A stretch of DNA of 64,000 nt from Alkaliphilus hydrothermalis (GCF_016908555.1 NZ_JAFBEE010000007.1:1-64000); one strand, 5' to 3'. Positions 34,317-43,699 are shown, numbered from the stretch's first letter. Numbers and translations are program-made. Notes: generated by a model not told the origin, from the sequence alone.

Positions 34317-36152
34317 TTATTTTGCCCCCAATACCTTCTTCCCTTCTTCCTCCATAAACTGATTGGTATACAATCTATAATAATACCCCTTCTGTTTCAT
34401 AAGTTCCTCATGTTTACCGATTTCTTGAATCTTTCCTTTACGGATTACTAGTATTCGATCGGCAGAACGAATTGTTGAAAGTCTATGGGCTACGATAAAG
34501 CTGGTTCTTCCCTTCAAGACTTTCTGTATGGCTTTTTGAATAATTTGCTCTGTCTCTGTATCTATAGAAGAAGTGGCTTCATCTAAAACAAATATTCTAG
34601 GATTTGCCAAGACTGCCCTAGCAAAGGAAATCAACTGCTTCTCTCCAGAGGAAAGCAATCCTCCCCCATCCCCTACTTCTGAGTCATACCCATCCTTCAG
34701 CTTCATAATAAAGTCATGGGCGTTCACCAACTTAGCTGCCCTTATGATATCCATTTCACTGGCATCCAGCTTACCATATCGGATGTTGTCTTTGATCGTC
34801 CCGCTAAATAGATGGGGGCTTTGAAGTACATAACCAATGTTTGATTGAAGCCATAGTTGAGAGCCTTGTCGATATTCCACACCATCTATTAAAATTTCCC
34901 CTCCAGTAGGCTCATAAAAACGGCAAGCTAAGTTTACAATGGTACTTTTACCCGACCCAGTCTCTCCAACTAGGGCGATAGTCTCTCCCGCTTTGATCTC
35001 AAGGTTGAAATCCTCCAATATGGGTTCTTCTGCATTGTAGTGGAAGGATACATTTCTAAATGTAATATCCCCCTTGATTTCAGGCCAATTATCCCGCTTA
35101 GGTTCAAACGCATCCCCATACTTTAAAATTACCTGTTGCTGGTCTTTAATCTCTGGTTCAGTATTAATCATTGACATAACCCTTTCTGCAGAGGCGTGGG
35201 CTGATTGGAATTCTGCAAAAACCCTTGCCATTTCTCGAATAGGCTCAAAGAATAATATTGTAAAGGAGATAAAAGCCACTAATGTTCCATAACTTACTGC
35301 TCCTCCAGCTACCTCAATTCCTCCAAACCATAGTGCCAATCCTGTTCCAATGCTACCAAAAGCAAGAACTGTTGGTAGGAATAATGAAGAGAAAATTGCT
35401 GCTCTAATGGAGCTTCCCCTCATACCACCTGTCAATTCTGAAAAATCATCAAGATTTCTTTCTTCCCTTACTAGAACCTTTGTAGTCTTAGCCCCTGTGA
35501 TTCCTTCATTGAAAGAACCAGTAATTTTAGAATTAATCTTTCTTACCTTCCTATATTCCTTTAAAATTTTCTTTTGGAAATACAAACTAGTAATTGCTAG
35601 GAAGGGAGTCACTGTAAGGGAAATTAATGCTAACTTCCAGTTAAGGAAAAGCATTACCACCACAATTGCCGTCATTTTAGTGAAGCCCCAAACAAGGTCC
35701 ACTGTCCCCCAAGATATAATCTCTCCTAATCTTACAATGTCCGAAGTCATCCTTGCCATGAGCCAGCCTACTGCTTTGTTATCGTAATAGGAGAAGGATA
35801 ATTCTTGAAGTCGCTTAAATCCTTGTTTTCTAATGGCATAGATTACACCCGTCTCTATTTTCCCGGCCACCGATATAAAACCAAATACTGAGGTTGAAAG
35901 GGCTACGATTAACACAAAATAAACGAAAGCAAAAACTTCAAGCCCCTCGATTGTTCCCTGTTGAACAAAATGGTCTACAGCGATTTTATTCATGTAGGTA
36001 AATACTACGTCAATCACCGCCACCAGTACCATCAAAATCCCTAAAATAATCATTTTTCTCTTCATTGGTATTGTATATCGAAAAATCTCTTTCCAAAGCT
36101 TAAAATCAATTTTTTGTTGGTCTTGATCTTGTTCTTGAAATTGATTACTCAT
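34317..36152 (-). CDS. ABC exporter half-transporter, BmrD-like
   Basis: 611-aa type IV ABC exporter subunit: six membrane helices, then a nucleotide-binding domain with Walker A GETGSGKST, signature LSSGEKQ (changed from LSGGQ) and Walker B VFVLDEATSSID with the catalytic Glu intact. The changed signature here and the missing Glu in the upstream partner are complementary, as expected of a heterodimer with one degenerate ATP site. It probably exports drugs, peptides or lipids. A short intercistronic hairpin (36176-36202, CCAGCAC/GTGCTGG) separates it from the partner gene, 58 nt upstream. Confidence 0.94.
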   Translation of the reverse strand: MSNQFQEQDQDQQKIDFKLWKEIFRYTIPMKRKMIILGILMVLVAVIDVVFTYMNKIAVDHFVQQGTIEGLEVFAFVYFVLIVALSTSVFGFISVAGKIETGVIYAIRKQGFKRLQELSFSYYDNKAVGWLMARMTSDIVRLGEIISWGTVDLVWGFTKMTAIVVVMLFLNWKLALISLTVTPFLAITSLYFQKKILKEYRKVRKINSKITGSFNEGITGAKTTKVLVREERNLDDFSELTGGMRGSSIRAAIFSSLFLPTVLAFGSIGTGLALWFGGIEVAGGAVSYGTLVAFISFTILFFEPIREMARVFAEFQSAHASAERVMSMINTEPEIKDQQQVILKYGDAFEPKRDNWPEIKGDITFRNVSFHYNAEEPILEDFNLEIKAGETIALVGETGSGKSTIVNLACRFYEPTGGEILIDGVEYRQGSQLWLQSNIGYVLQSPHLFSGTIKDNIRYGKLDASEMDIIRAAKLVNAHDFIMKLKDGYDSEVGDGGGLLSSGEKQLISFARAVLANPRIFVLDEATSSIDTETEQIIQKAIQKVLKGRTSFIVAHRLSTIRSADRILVIRKGKIQEIGKHEELMKQKGYYYRLYTNQFMEEEGKKVLGAK

Positions 36153-36175
36153 TTAAAATCAACTCGCTTTCCTAC

Positions 36176-36202
36176 CCCAGCACCGAATCCCCTCCAGTGC
36201 TG
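36176..36202 (-). promoter_or_regulatory. Intercistronic hairpin between the two ABC genes
   Basis: CCAGCAC and GTGCTGG pair as a 7-bp stem between the stop of the 605-aa subunit and the start of the 611-aa subunit. No T-run follows, so it is more likely an RNA-stability or processing element than a terminator. Confidence 0.45.
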
Positions 36203-36209
36203 GATTATA

Positions 36210-38027
36210 TTAATTAGCATATTTAGCTCCGCTTGACAATCCACTGTCTTCTTCGTTTGAGTTTTGAATATCCCATATTCTTCGGTAAAGTCCAGTTTGC
36301 TTCATTAGGTCGTCATGTTTACCCATCTGTACAATTTCACCTTGCTCCAACACGATAATTTTATCAGCTTCTGAAAGGGTGCTGATTCTGTGGGAAATGA
36401 TAAATGTGGTTGCATTGTTTTTTCGCTTCTTTAAAGCACTTCTAATGGATGCGTCGGTTTCTGTATCCACAGCACTTAAGGAGTCATCAAATACGATAAT
36501 CGGCGTATTTGCGATTAATGTTCTCGCAATGGCAACCCTTTGTTTTTGCCCGCCTGATAAGGAAACTCCCCTCTCCCCTACAAGGGTTTCATACCCTTGA
36601 TTGAAGTCATTGATCACCTCATGTATCGAAGCTACTTTTGCAACATCATAGACCTCGCGGTCCTCTGGAAAATCCTTACCTAGACCGATGTTTTCCTTGA
36701 TGGTCTTAGCAAATAGGAATGGTTCTTGAAGGATTAGACCTACATTTTTTCTAATCCATTTTTTATCAATCGTCCTTAGTTCTTGGCCATCTATTTTGAT
36801 GGAGCCCTTCTCATAATCAAACAATCTTGCCAATAGATGGACTAGGGTAGTCTTACCTGCTCCCGTAGCCCCTAAAATTGCGATTGTTTCTCCAGCTTTA
36901 ACTTCAAAGGTAATATTTTTTAATACTGGCTTACCTTTATCATATTGAAACTCTACATTTCTAAAGCAGATATTTCCCTTAATGACAGGCTTGTTTCCAG
37001 TAGCCTCCATCTCTTCTTTTTCTTCATTCATGATTTCTTGAATTCTTTCAATAGACACCATAGCCTTCCCCATATCGGTAATTACTCTTCCCAGCTGTCT
37101 CACTGGCCATAATAGCATTCCAATATAAGTAATAAAAACCACCATCGTTCCTAAAGAAATATGACCTAATGCAGTCCAATAGATTCCTGCCATAAGGACC
37201 ATTCCCATCTGAAACATACAAATTAAGTCAGATATTGACCAATACCATGCGAATAAACGGATCAGCTTATAGGTTAGTTCCCTATTTTCCCTGTTCTTTT
37301 CTTCAAATTTGTCTACCTCATATCCCTGTCTTCCAAAGGCTCTAACAACCCTAAGACCTGTTAGGTTCTCCTGCAAAGTGGTGGACATTCTTCCCTCTGC
37401 TTCGTCGGTTAATTTAAATGCCTTCTTAACCTTCCTAAAAAATACAATTGAAAACCCAAATATGAATGGGATTAAGGATAATGACACTAAAGTCATTTTT
37501 ACATCCAACGAAAACATAATCGAAGCTGAAAAAATCAGCATAAACAAAGCGCTTCCAATTTCAACAAATTGGGCTGCTAAAAATCTTCTTACTGTCTCTA
37601 CATCAGAAGTACATCTTTGAATTAAATCTCCAGGTTCTGCCCTCACATGATATTTATAGGGCAGGTGTTGTAGATGATCATATAGATTATCCCTCATTTT
37701 TTTGGCAACAGTCTCTGCTGCTTCAGCTGACCATCTTCCCTTTAGAAAAAGGAAGATTCCCCTCAGTAGAGTAAATATGATTAACGCCATTGCTGGAATC
37801 CAAAGGTTCCTTTTAAGGTTCTCAATTCCACCCAATGAGTCTATTATTGTCATTACTGCTGTTGATTCCTTCAATCCATTAGACCCAATAACGGAATCGA
37901 TTGTGATTCTTATAATCAGAGGTCCAATTAAGCTAAATAGGGTTGCTATTCCTATACATAAAACTGCCGCTAAATACTTTCCTCTATTTCCCTTCATATA
38001 GTTCCAAATTAATTTCATATTCTTCAT
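36210..38027 (-). CDS. ABC exporter half-transporter, BmrC-like
   Basis: 605-aa partner subunit: six membrane helices, Walker A GATGAGKTT, canonical signature LSGGQKQRVAIART, and Walker B IIVFDDSLSAVD, where Asp replaces the catalytic Glu. That substitution identifies it as the subunit contributing the non-hydrolysing site of a heterodimer, as in BmrC. The ATG at 38027 follows GGGAGGG. The 5' region carries a leader ORF and an attenuator-like structure (38142-38412), suggesting induction by compounds that disturb translation. Confidence 0.94.
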   Translation of the reverse strand: MKNMKLIWNYMKGNRGKYLAAVLCIGIATLFSLIGPLIIRITIDSVIGSNGLKESTAVMTIIDSLGGIENLKRNLWIPAMALIIFTLLRGIFLFLKGRWSAEAAETVAKKMRDNLYDHLQHLPYKYHVRAEPGDLIQRCTSDVETVRRFLAAQFVEIGSALFMLIFSASIMFSLDVKMTLVSLSLIPFIFGFSIVFFRKVKKAFKLTDEAEGRMSTTLQENLTGLRVVRAFGRQGYEVDKFEEKNRENRELTYKLIRLFAWYWSISDLICMFQMGMVLMAGIYWTALGHISLGTMVVFITYIGMLLWPVRQLGRVITDMGKAMVSIERIQEIMNEEKEEMEATGNKPVIKGNICFRNVEFQYDKGKPVLKNITFEVKAGETIAILGATGAGKTTLVHLLARLFDYEKGSIKIDGQELRTIDKKWIRKNVGLILQEPFLFAKTIKENIGLGKDFPEDREVYDVAKVASIHEVINDFNQGYETLVGERGVSLSGGQKQRVAIARTLIANTPIIVFDDSLSAVDTETDASIRSALKKRKNNATTFIISHRISTLSEADKIIVLEQGEIVQMGKHDDLMKQTGLYRRIWDIQNSNEEDSGLSSGAKYAN

Positions 38028-38141
38028 TTTGAGACCCTCCCCTTGTGGTCAATTTTTCTCTCTTTATCATTTTTTCCTCTTCAAATTCTATTATCACCCA
38101 TTATACAACTCTCCCCCTTATCTACAATTCCAATAGACGAT

Positions 38142-38261
38142 AAAAAGCCCAGAAAAGGCTGGTGGCTCTCTCCTGGGCAAATATTGATATGTGCATAAAT
38201 ATATTTGTTATATCTACAAAAATACACAGAAAAGCCCAGGAAAGCATATCCTTACCTGGGC
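38142..38261 (-). promoter_or_regulatory. Attenuator-like alternative hairpins upstream of the ABC exporter
   Basis: On the minus strand four arms follow the leader ORF: 1, GCCCAGG (38255-38261); 2, CCTGGGC (38234-38240); 3, GCCCAGG (38172-38178); 4, CTGGGC (38147-38152) followed by TTTTT. Arms 1:2 form a hairpin followed by TTTTC; 3:4 form a terminator with a T-run; 2:3 can pair over about 11 bp and would prevent 3:4. This is the layout of a transcription attenuator controlled by translation of a leader. Confidence 0.65.
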
Positions 38262-38283
38262 TGATTATTCAAAAATGAATCAG

Positions 38284-38412
38284 TTAAGCGAGTAAAGATG
38301 ATCTACTTCTCCTAGTTAACACATTATTAAATTGTTTTTCTACTATGCCATTGCCAAAAACATTTGCAGACATGATTAAATTCATTTTTTGAGCGCTAAC
38401 TAGAATGTTCAT
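38284..38412 (-). CDS. Leader peptide ORF, 42 aa
   Basis: ATG at 38412 follows AAGGAGG, and a promoter lies 35-65 nt upstream. The product starts MNILVSAQKMNLIMSANVFG and ends with a basic RRSRSSLLA tail. It has no recognised domain. The stop codon lies 22 nt before the first attenuator arm. By analogy with bmrB of B. subtilis, which precedes the heterodimeric exporter genes bmrC and bmrD, it is probably a regulatory leader whose translation senses antibiotics. An exported signal peptide is the alternative. Confidence 0.6.
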   Translation of the reverse strand: MNILVSAQKMNLIMSANVFGNGIVEKQFNNVLTRRSRSSLLA

Positions 38413-38449
38413 TCACCTTACACCTCCTTGTAATTTTTAACTCTATTGA

Positions 38450-38478
38450 ATTATAACACGGAATAATTTGGAATACAA
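38450..38478 (-). promoter_or_regulatory. SigA promoter of the leader peptide / ABC exporter operon
   Basis: On the minus strand TTGTAT (38473-38478) and a perfect TATAAT (38450-38455) are separated by 17 nt. Confidence 0.7.
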
Positions 38479-38567
38479 ACATTTTTTAGTATATTTTAAA
38501 AATTTTATTTTATCTGTTCTTGTATTATAGTCAAAATGGCTCTTCAGCAATAATAAAATATAATATA

Positions 38568-38607
38568 CAAAGGACATAAACATTGGATTCTCCAATAATT
38601 TATGCCC
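38568..38607 (-). terminator. Terminator of the aminopeptidase gene
   Basis: On the minus strand GGGCATAAA...ATTGG pairs with CCAAT...TTTATGTCC, followed by a T-rich tail. It lies about 50 nt past the aminopeptidase stop and separates it from the ABC exporter promoter. Confidence 0.6.
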
Positions 38608-38657
38608 TTATACACAAACATTAAACCAATAACTTAAAAACTGGATTGAAGGATTTA

Positions 38658-40076
38658 CTATACATAAAAGGCCTTGTAGGCTTTATACGTCATATACAAG
38701 TCAACCTTACTGATTAATTCCAACGGTGCATGCATACTAAGCATTGGCGTTCCACAGTCAACTACTTCTGCTCCGTAGTTAGCTAAGATATAGGCTATTG
38801 TTCCACCGCCCCCTTGATCTACCTTGCCAAGCTCCCCAGTTTGCCAGATCACTTCGTTATTATTGAATATTGTTCTTAGTTCTCCTAAGAATTCAGCATT
38901 GGCATCATTACAGCCACCCTTGCCCCTCACCCCGGTATACTTACTGATGGTTACACCCTTTCCAATAAAGGATGCATTTCTTCTTTCCAGAACTTCTGGA
39001 TAGTTAGGGTCAAATCCAGCTGTTACATCTCCTGATAGAACTTGAGTCTTACTAAAGGCCCTATGAAGAGATAAATAATGATTGTTTCCTTGTAGAGCTA
39101 ATAACTCAGCTACGATATGTTGGAAGAACATGGACTGCATACCAGTATTACCCATACTTCCTACTTCTTCTTTATCTACAAATAAACCTACTACTGTTTT
39201 GTCAGTTTCTTCTATTTCCAATACTGCTTCAAGGGCTGCATAAGAGCAAACTCTGTCGTCATGGCCATGGGCAGCTATCATACTTCTATCAAGCCCAACG
39301 TCCCTTGCTTTACCAGCGGGCACGATTTCTAATTCTGCCACAGTAAAGTCCTCTTCTGTAATATCATATTTGTCGTTTAATAATTTCAATACATTAAGCT
39401 TTACTCGATCACTGATGTCTTTATCTTCATGGGGAATGTTTCCAATTAGAATATTAAGCCCTTCACCTGTAATCCCTTCACCCATTTTTTTACCCATTTG
39501 ATCACTGGCAAGATGAGGTAATAAATCTGTTATGTAGAATACTGGATCTTTTTCATCTTCCCCAATTACTATATTGATCTTCTCACCATTGGCTTTAATC
39601 ATTACACCATGAATCGCTAAAGGAATTGCTACCCATTGATATTTTTTAATTCCACCATAATAATGGGTCTTTAGAAGGGCTAAGCCGCTTTCTTCATATA
39701 CAGGCATAGCCTTTAAATCTAATCTAGGGGCATCTAAATGAGTACCTACAATCTTCATACCCTCTTCTAACTTTTCTTTTCCGATAATAAATAGGGCTAC
39801 TGCCTTTCCTTTGTTTTCAGCATAGATTTTTGCACCCGTTGCAAGATTTCCCTTTGCTAATGCTTCTTCAAAGGATATAAAACCTTTCGCCTTTGCCTTT
39901 TTGATGATTTCTGTTACACATTCCCGTTCCGTCTTTCCATTGTCCATAAATGCTTTATAGGATTCGCCAAAAGAAAATACTTTTTCCATTTCTCCCTCTT
40001 TCAGCTGATCCCATGCACTTTTGAACTCTTTTGTTAGTTTGCTTTGTAGATCCTTTGCTTTTTCTACTGAATTCAT
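38658..40076 (-). CDS. M18-family zinc aminopeptidase
   Basis: 472 aa. A dinuclear zinc aminopeptidase of family M18 (aspartyl aminopeptidase/aminopeptidase I type), cytosolic, removing N-terminal residues from peptides. Metal and active-site motifs are GTHLDAPRLDLK, DKEEVGSMGNTG, HGHDDRVCSYA and SMHAPLELISKVD. The length matches the bacterial ApeA group. The ATG at 40076 follows GGGAGG. It is a single gene between its own terminator and degU. Confidence 0.93.
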   Translation of the reverse strand: MNSVEKAKDLQSKLTKEFKSAWDQLKEGEMEKVFSFGESYKAFMDNGKTERECVTEIIKKAKAKGFISFEEALAKGNLATGAKIYAENKGKAVALFIIGKEKLEEGMKIVGTHLDAPRLDLKAMPVYEESGLALLKTHYYGGIKKYQWVAIPLAIHGVMIKANGEKINIVIGEDEKDPVFYITDLLPHLASDQMGKKMGEGITGEGLNILIGNIPHEDKDISDRVKLNVLKLLNDKYDITEEDFTVAELEIVPAGKARDVGLDRSMIAAHGHDDRVCSYAALEAVLEIEETDKTVVGLFVDKEEVGSMGNTGMQSMFFQHIVAELLALQGNNHYLSLHRAFSKTQVLSGDVTAGFDPNYPEVLERRNASFIGKGVTISKYTGVRGKGGCNDANAEFLGELRTIFNNNEVIWQTGELGKVDQGGGGTIAYILANYGAEVVDCGTPMLSMHAPLELISKVDLYMTYKAYKAFYV

Positions 40077-40187
40077 TTCCTATTACCTCCCATTAGTGCA
40101 TATAAATTTCATGTTACGTATTAAATATATTATACTTATATGATATATTTCTTAATTTCTATTGTCAACTAATCTTTAGGGAGAAGA

Positions 40188-40838
40188 TTATATTTTCTTA
40201 ATATTATGTTTATAGGCATAAATTGCAGCTTGGGTTCGATCGTTAACGTCAATCTTCTTGAATATATTAGAGACGTGATTTTTTACAGTTTTCTCACTGA
40301 TAAATAGGCTATTGGCAATCTCTTTGTTATTCAATCCCTCTGCAATAAGAGTCAGCACCTCGTACTCTCTTCTGGTTAATTTATTTTCCTTTGCCTCATC
40401 TTCATCGTTACTTTTTCTGCTAAATTCCCTTACCAAACCAGTTGTTAAGTTAGGATGTATGTAGGTGGAGCCTTTATATACATCCCTTACTGCTTTGATT
40501 AAACATTCACTTTCCGAGTCCTTTAGTACATACCCATTTGCCCCTAGATTGATGGTTTCAAAAAGATACTCTTGGTCCTTATGGAAGGTAAGCATAATTA
40601 CCTTTGTTGTCTTATCTAGATCCTTTAAACGTCGCAAGGTCTTAATACCATTTAGTTTTGGCATATTAATATCCAAAAGTACGATATCTGGCTTCAGCTG
40701 CTGTACCTTTACAAGGGCTTCCTCTCCATCACCAGCTTGACCAATGATTTCAATGTCTCCTTCTAATTCTAATATTTGCTTTAAGCCCTGACGCACTAAA
40801 GAATGGTCATCCACTAACAAAATTTTTATTTTTTTCAT
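40188..40838 (-). CDS. degU: DegU-like response regulator
   Basis: 216 aa. The receiver domain has the acidic pocket DDH at 10-12 and the phosphorylation site Asp56 in DIVLLDINMP. A NarL/LuxR-type HTH is at the C-terminus (LTRREYEVLTLIAEGLNNKEIANSLFISEKTVKNHVSNIFKKI). Asp56 corresponds to the phosphorylated residue of B. subtilis DegU. It lies 22 nt after the sensor kinase gene on the same strand. In Bacillus this pair controls secreted enzymes, motility and competence; the local targets are unknown. The orthology is inferred from the whole pair. Confidence 0.88.
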   Translation of the reverse strand: MKKIKILLVDDHSLVRQGLKQILELEGDIEIIGQAGDGEEALVKVQQLKPDIVLLDINMPKLNGIKTLRRLKDLDKTTKVIMLTFHKDQEYLFETINLGANGYVLKDSESECLIKAVRDVYKGSTYIHPNLTTGLVREFSRKSNDEDEAKENKLTRREYEVLTLIAEGLNNKEIANSLFISEKTVKNHVSNIFKKIDVNDRTQAAIYAYKHNIKKI

Positions 40839-40860
40839 ATAAAGCCCTCCTATTCAACAT

Positions 40861-42012
40861 TTATTCAACATTTGATATATTTACAAGAATCTTTGTTCCA
40901 TTATTTATTTCACTCTTGATTTCAAAGGACCCATTTAATAATTCCACCCGCTCTCGAATACTAAAGAGGCCAAATCCCCCCTCTTTTTTAGGCTTAAAAG
41001 CGGTTTCACTTACATCAAAACCAACACCATTATCAACAATTGACAGTAAAATATTTTTAGGGGTCATCTCCAGTTTGATTTTCACAAGGGATGCCTCTGC
41101 ATGTTTTCTGATATTATTGAGGGACTCCTGTATAATACGGAAAATTGCAAGATTTTTAATCGGGTCCTCCATAGGCATCTTAGATAAAATAATAAAATCA
41201 ACCTGAATTCCCGTCTCATCTTGAAAGTCATCCACAAACCGTTGTACTGTGGGAACGAAGCCTAAATCTTCAAGGGACATTGGTCTAAGGTTATAAATAA
41301 TTTTGCGAATCTCTTTAATTCCATCCCGTAAAAACCTCCTTAGATCTTGAATTTCTTCCTTCGCCCTAGTACGATCTATATCAATGAGCTTTTCACATAT
41401 TTCAGACTTAATAATGAGATTTGCTAAGGATTGAGCAGGTCCATCATGGATATCCCTTGCCACCCTTTGTCTTTCTTCTTCCTGAGCTTGAATAATACGC
41501 TTCCCGATGACAGCTCTTTGTTGAATATCCTCCAAAGTACTGGTGAAATCCACCAGGTTTCCTGTTAAAAACTCCATTGCCACTCCAATTTTAGAAACTA
41601 AATCCTCTGCCTTTTTGAGGATTCCCAATGTGTTTCTAAATCTAAGCTCTAAATCTGTCCGAGTTCTAATTAGGTCAGTCTCCTCCTGTCGCTTCATTGC
41701 CAATTTGATTTGAGTGTCGTTGGCTTTTTCATAAGCCCTTCTTATATCATCTTCGCTGAATCTGGAGAAATCTCTACTGACTTCCAGAAGTTTGCTACGG
41801 CTATTTTTTTCTAAGATCTCCATTTTCTCAATTTCTTGTATTAAAGTTTTTACCTTTATCTGTAAAATTTCCATTTGTTCCTTTAGTAATTTACATTCTT
41901 TACGGGCATTTTCAGCAATATCAAATATTGCATCCTGGCTCTCTTCAATTGCACCAACAGTTTTTTTTAGTATCGAGTTTAAATCCTTTGCATCAATTTT
42001 TTGACTGTTCAT
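40861..42012 (-). CDS. degS: DegS-like sensor histidine kinase
   Basis: Cytoplasmic histidine kinase of the HisKA_3 class, 383 aa from the chosen start. A long coiled-coil DegS sensor domain (about 1-165) is followed by EERQRVARDIHDGPAQSLAN with the phospho-acceptor His, and an HATPase domain with NIRKHAEA, DNGVGFD and GGFGLFSIRERV. Starting at ATG 42012 (GGGGTGG upstream) puts the acceptor at His189, the same number as in B. subtilis DegS; ATG 42039 would add 9 residues with a poorer site. No membrane segment, as for DegS. Confidence 0.9.
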   Translation of the reverse strand: MNSQKIDAKDLNSILKKTVGAIEESQDAIFDIAENARKECKLLKEQMEILQIKVKTLIQEIEKMEILEKNSRSKLLEVSRDFSRFSEDDIRRAYEKANDTQIKLAMKRQEETDLIRTRTDLELRFRNTLGILKKAEDLVSKIGVAMEFLTGNLVDFTSTLEDIQQRAVIGKRIIQAQEEERQRVARDIHDGPAQSLANLIIKSEICEKLIDIDRTRAKEEIQDLRRFLRDGIKEIRKIIYNLRPMSLEDLGFVPTVQRFVDDFQDETGIQVDFIILSKMPMEDPIKNLAIFRIIQESLNNIRKHAEASLVKIKLEMTPKNILLSIVDNGVGFDVSETAFKPKKEGGFGLFSIRERVELLNGSFEIKSEINNGTKILVNISNVE

Positions 42013-42125
42013 TTTTCCACCCCATAAATTTTCCTTCATGACTTTATTTCTGCATTATTTCTTTGTTTCCCTCTATTTTTCAACAGGAAATATTTATCTT
42101 TTACATTTTCCGACTTTTTGCCTAT

Positions 42126-42160
42126 AAAAAAAGCCAATCTCTCCAAGAAAAGATTGACTT
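42126..42160 (-). terminator. Terminator of the secreted-protein gene
   Basis: On the minus strand AAGTCAATCT pairs with AGATTGGCTT around a short loop, followed by seven T. It separates the 166-aa gene from degS. Confidence 0.85.
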
Positions 42161-42177
42161 TGTCCATTTACATGGTC

Positions 42178-42678
42178 TTAATTTTCCATTTGTTGTACTA
42201 CTCGGTAATTCCACAAAAACCATTTCCCATTATTTTCAGATAATTCCACAACATAATTTACGCTGGTTTTGTCACTGATGCCGTAATCCTCATAGCTCTC
42301 TAACTCCCATACGATGTTCATATGTAATTTCATAATACCCTTCTCTAGCTCTAAAGGACTACACTCGTCTATTCTAAAATTTTTAATCTTCTCATAGGAA
42401 GTAGGATTCTCCAACATCTGCTTAAATGTTCTCATGTCCTCCCGTAGTAGAGGGCCTTCTACATATTGCACCAGTTCTTCTTGAATTTTCGTTAGACTTC
42501 TCTTTCCTGAATCTTCCAATATTTTATTCCATACTTCCGTTCTAACTTCAAAAATTTCCTGTACTCTTGGAAGTAAAGTATCTATATGGGGCTCTTCTTC
42601 TTGAAAAGCTGCAAATATTGATTGAAAATGGGATGAAAATAAAATCAGCAACAAAAAAAATACCAGCATCCGCTTCAT
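42178..42678 (-). CDS. Secreted hypothetical protein, 166 aa
   Basis: Signal peptide MKRMLVFFLLLILFSSHFQSIFA, then a soluble domain of about 140 residues. The last 60 residues (LEKGIMKLHMNIVWELESYEDY...YVVELSENNGKWFLWNYRVV) look like an NTF2-like or cystatin-like beta sheet, as in secreted proteins that carry a small-ligand or dimerisation fold. No catalytic motif is seen. ATG at 42678 with GGAGGAG upstream. Single gene with its own terminator. Function unknown. Confidence 0.75.
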   Translation of the reverse strand: MKRMLVFFLLLILFSSHFQSIFAAFQEEEPHIDTLLPRVQEIFEVRTEVWNKILEDSGKRSLTKIQEELVQYVEGPLLREDMRTFKQMLENPTSYEKIKNFRIDECSPLELEKGIMKLHMNIVWELESYEDYGISDKTSVNYVVELSENNGKWFLWNYRVVQQMEN

Positions 42679-42821
42679 GTTTGCTCCTCCTTTGTTTATT
42701 ACTTAAAGTACCGTAGGTCTCTATTATAAACAAAGTTATAGAAGAAATTTGCTTGTTTTTGCTGGTATTTTAAAATTTCGATTTTCAATATTCTACATAT
42801 TCTATTAAGAACTAATATCTT

Positions 42822-43271
42822 CTACAGAGATTCAATCTTCTTCTTTTCTTCCTCGCTTAAAACCTTCTCTAAATCAAGTAAAATGATCATTCTCTCGCCA
42901 ATTTTTGCAATACCGCTGATAAACTTTTGATCTACACCCGTGATTATTTCTGGAGCTGGATCCACATCCTTTTGGTCAATGGTTAAAACTTGAGAAGCAT
43001 CATCTACTAAGAAGCCCACCTGCTTATCGTTTAAGTAGATAATAATAATACGGGTATTTGAGCTGACTTCAACCAAATCGAGGTTGAATTTTTTTCTTAA
43101 ATTAATGATGGGGGTAACCACACCCCTGTAATTCACTAATCCATCAATAAATCTAGGGGAATTTGGAACCTTCATACTCTCCTTAAATTCGCTGATTTCC
43201 TTTACATGCATGATATCAACACCGTATTCTTCTTTTTCAAGTTTGAATATAACATATTGTCTCTCTGACAT
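42822..43271 (-). CDS. CheW-like chemotaxis coupling protein
   Basis: 149 aa, consisting of one CheW domain: YVIFKLEKEEYGVDIMHVKEISE, then NSPRFIDGLVNYRGVVTPIINLRKKF with the conserved NYRG turn, and a C-terminal LLDLEKVLSEEE. CheW links chemoreceptors to the CheA kinase. No other chemotaxis gene lies in the window, so it works with a cluster elsewhere or is a stand-alone scaffold. The ATG at 43271 follows AAAGGAGG. Confidence 0.92.
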   Translation of the reverse strand: MSERQYVIFKLEKEEYGVDIMHVKEISEFKESMKVPNSPRFIDGLVNYRGVVTPIINLRKKFNLDLVEVSSNTRIIIIYLNDKQVGFLVDDASQVLTIDQKDVDPAPEIITGVDQKFISGIAKIGERMIILLDLEKVLSEEEKKKIESL

Positions 43272-43384
43272 AATATTCCTCCTTTTTGGACAAATTTCTT
43301 AATGATACTTAAATAAATTCTATACAAACATTTTTTTTCCTCCTTAGGACAAGAGAATAAATCCAATAATTCCTTTTAAAAAGC

Positions 43385-43424
43385 AAAAATCCAGCCTTAA
43401 GGTCTTCAGACCCATCAGCTGGAA
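43385..43424 (-). terminator. Terminator of the DUF896 gene
   Basis: On the minus strand ATTCCAGC pairs with GCTGGAT, with an inner GGTCTGAAGACC hairpin, followed by TTTTTGCTTTTT. It follows the DUF896 stop by about 25 nt. Confidence 0.7.
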
Positions 43425-43446
43425 TTAAGTCTATTTTATTATTCTA

Positions 43447-43617
43447 TTAATCTACATATTCAATTGAATCCAATTGCTCCTTAAAAGACTTCCGGAAAGC
43501 TCCAATATATTCTTTTCTCAATTCTTGTCTTTCCTTTTCTTCTTCTTCTGTTAATTTCCTCATTTTGGATATTTTAGCTAATTCATTTATTCTAGCAATT
43601 TTCTCTTTTGATACCAT
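43447..43617 (-). CDS. DUF896 (YnzC-family) small protein, 56 aa
   Basis: A 56-residue helical protein starting MVSKEKIARINELAKISK. The pattern ISKEKIARINELAKK...LTEEE...QELRKEYI.AFR..F..QL..I is the DUF896/YnzC family, a two-helix cytosolic protein common in Firmicutes with no firmly established function. ATG at 43617 with AAAGGAG upstream. It has its own terminator, so it is an independent gene. Confidence 0.88.
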   Translation of the reverse strand: MVSKEKIARINELAKISKMRKLTEEEEKERQELRKEYIGAFRKSFKEQLDSIEYVD

Positions 43618-43699
43618 ACTAACACTCCTTTGTTATTACTCTTCATGATAACAATATATCATAAATCATGCTGTAGTAAAAGTATATGTTCCATCCAAT

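Noticed and set aside
38284..38412. 42-aa ORF as a bacteriocin or pheromone exported by the adjacent ABC pair
   Set aside because: No double-glycine leader or peptidase domain in the exporter, and the following alternative hairpins favour a regulatory leader. Kept only as an alternative.
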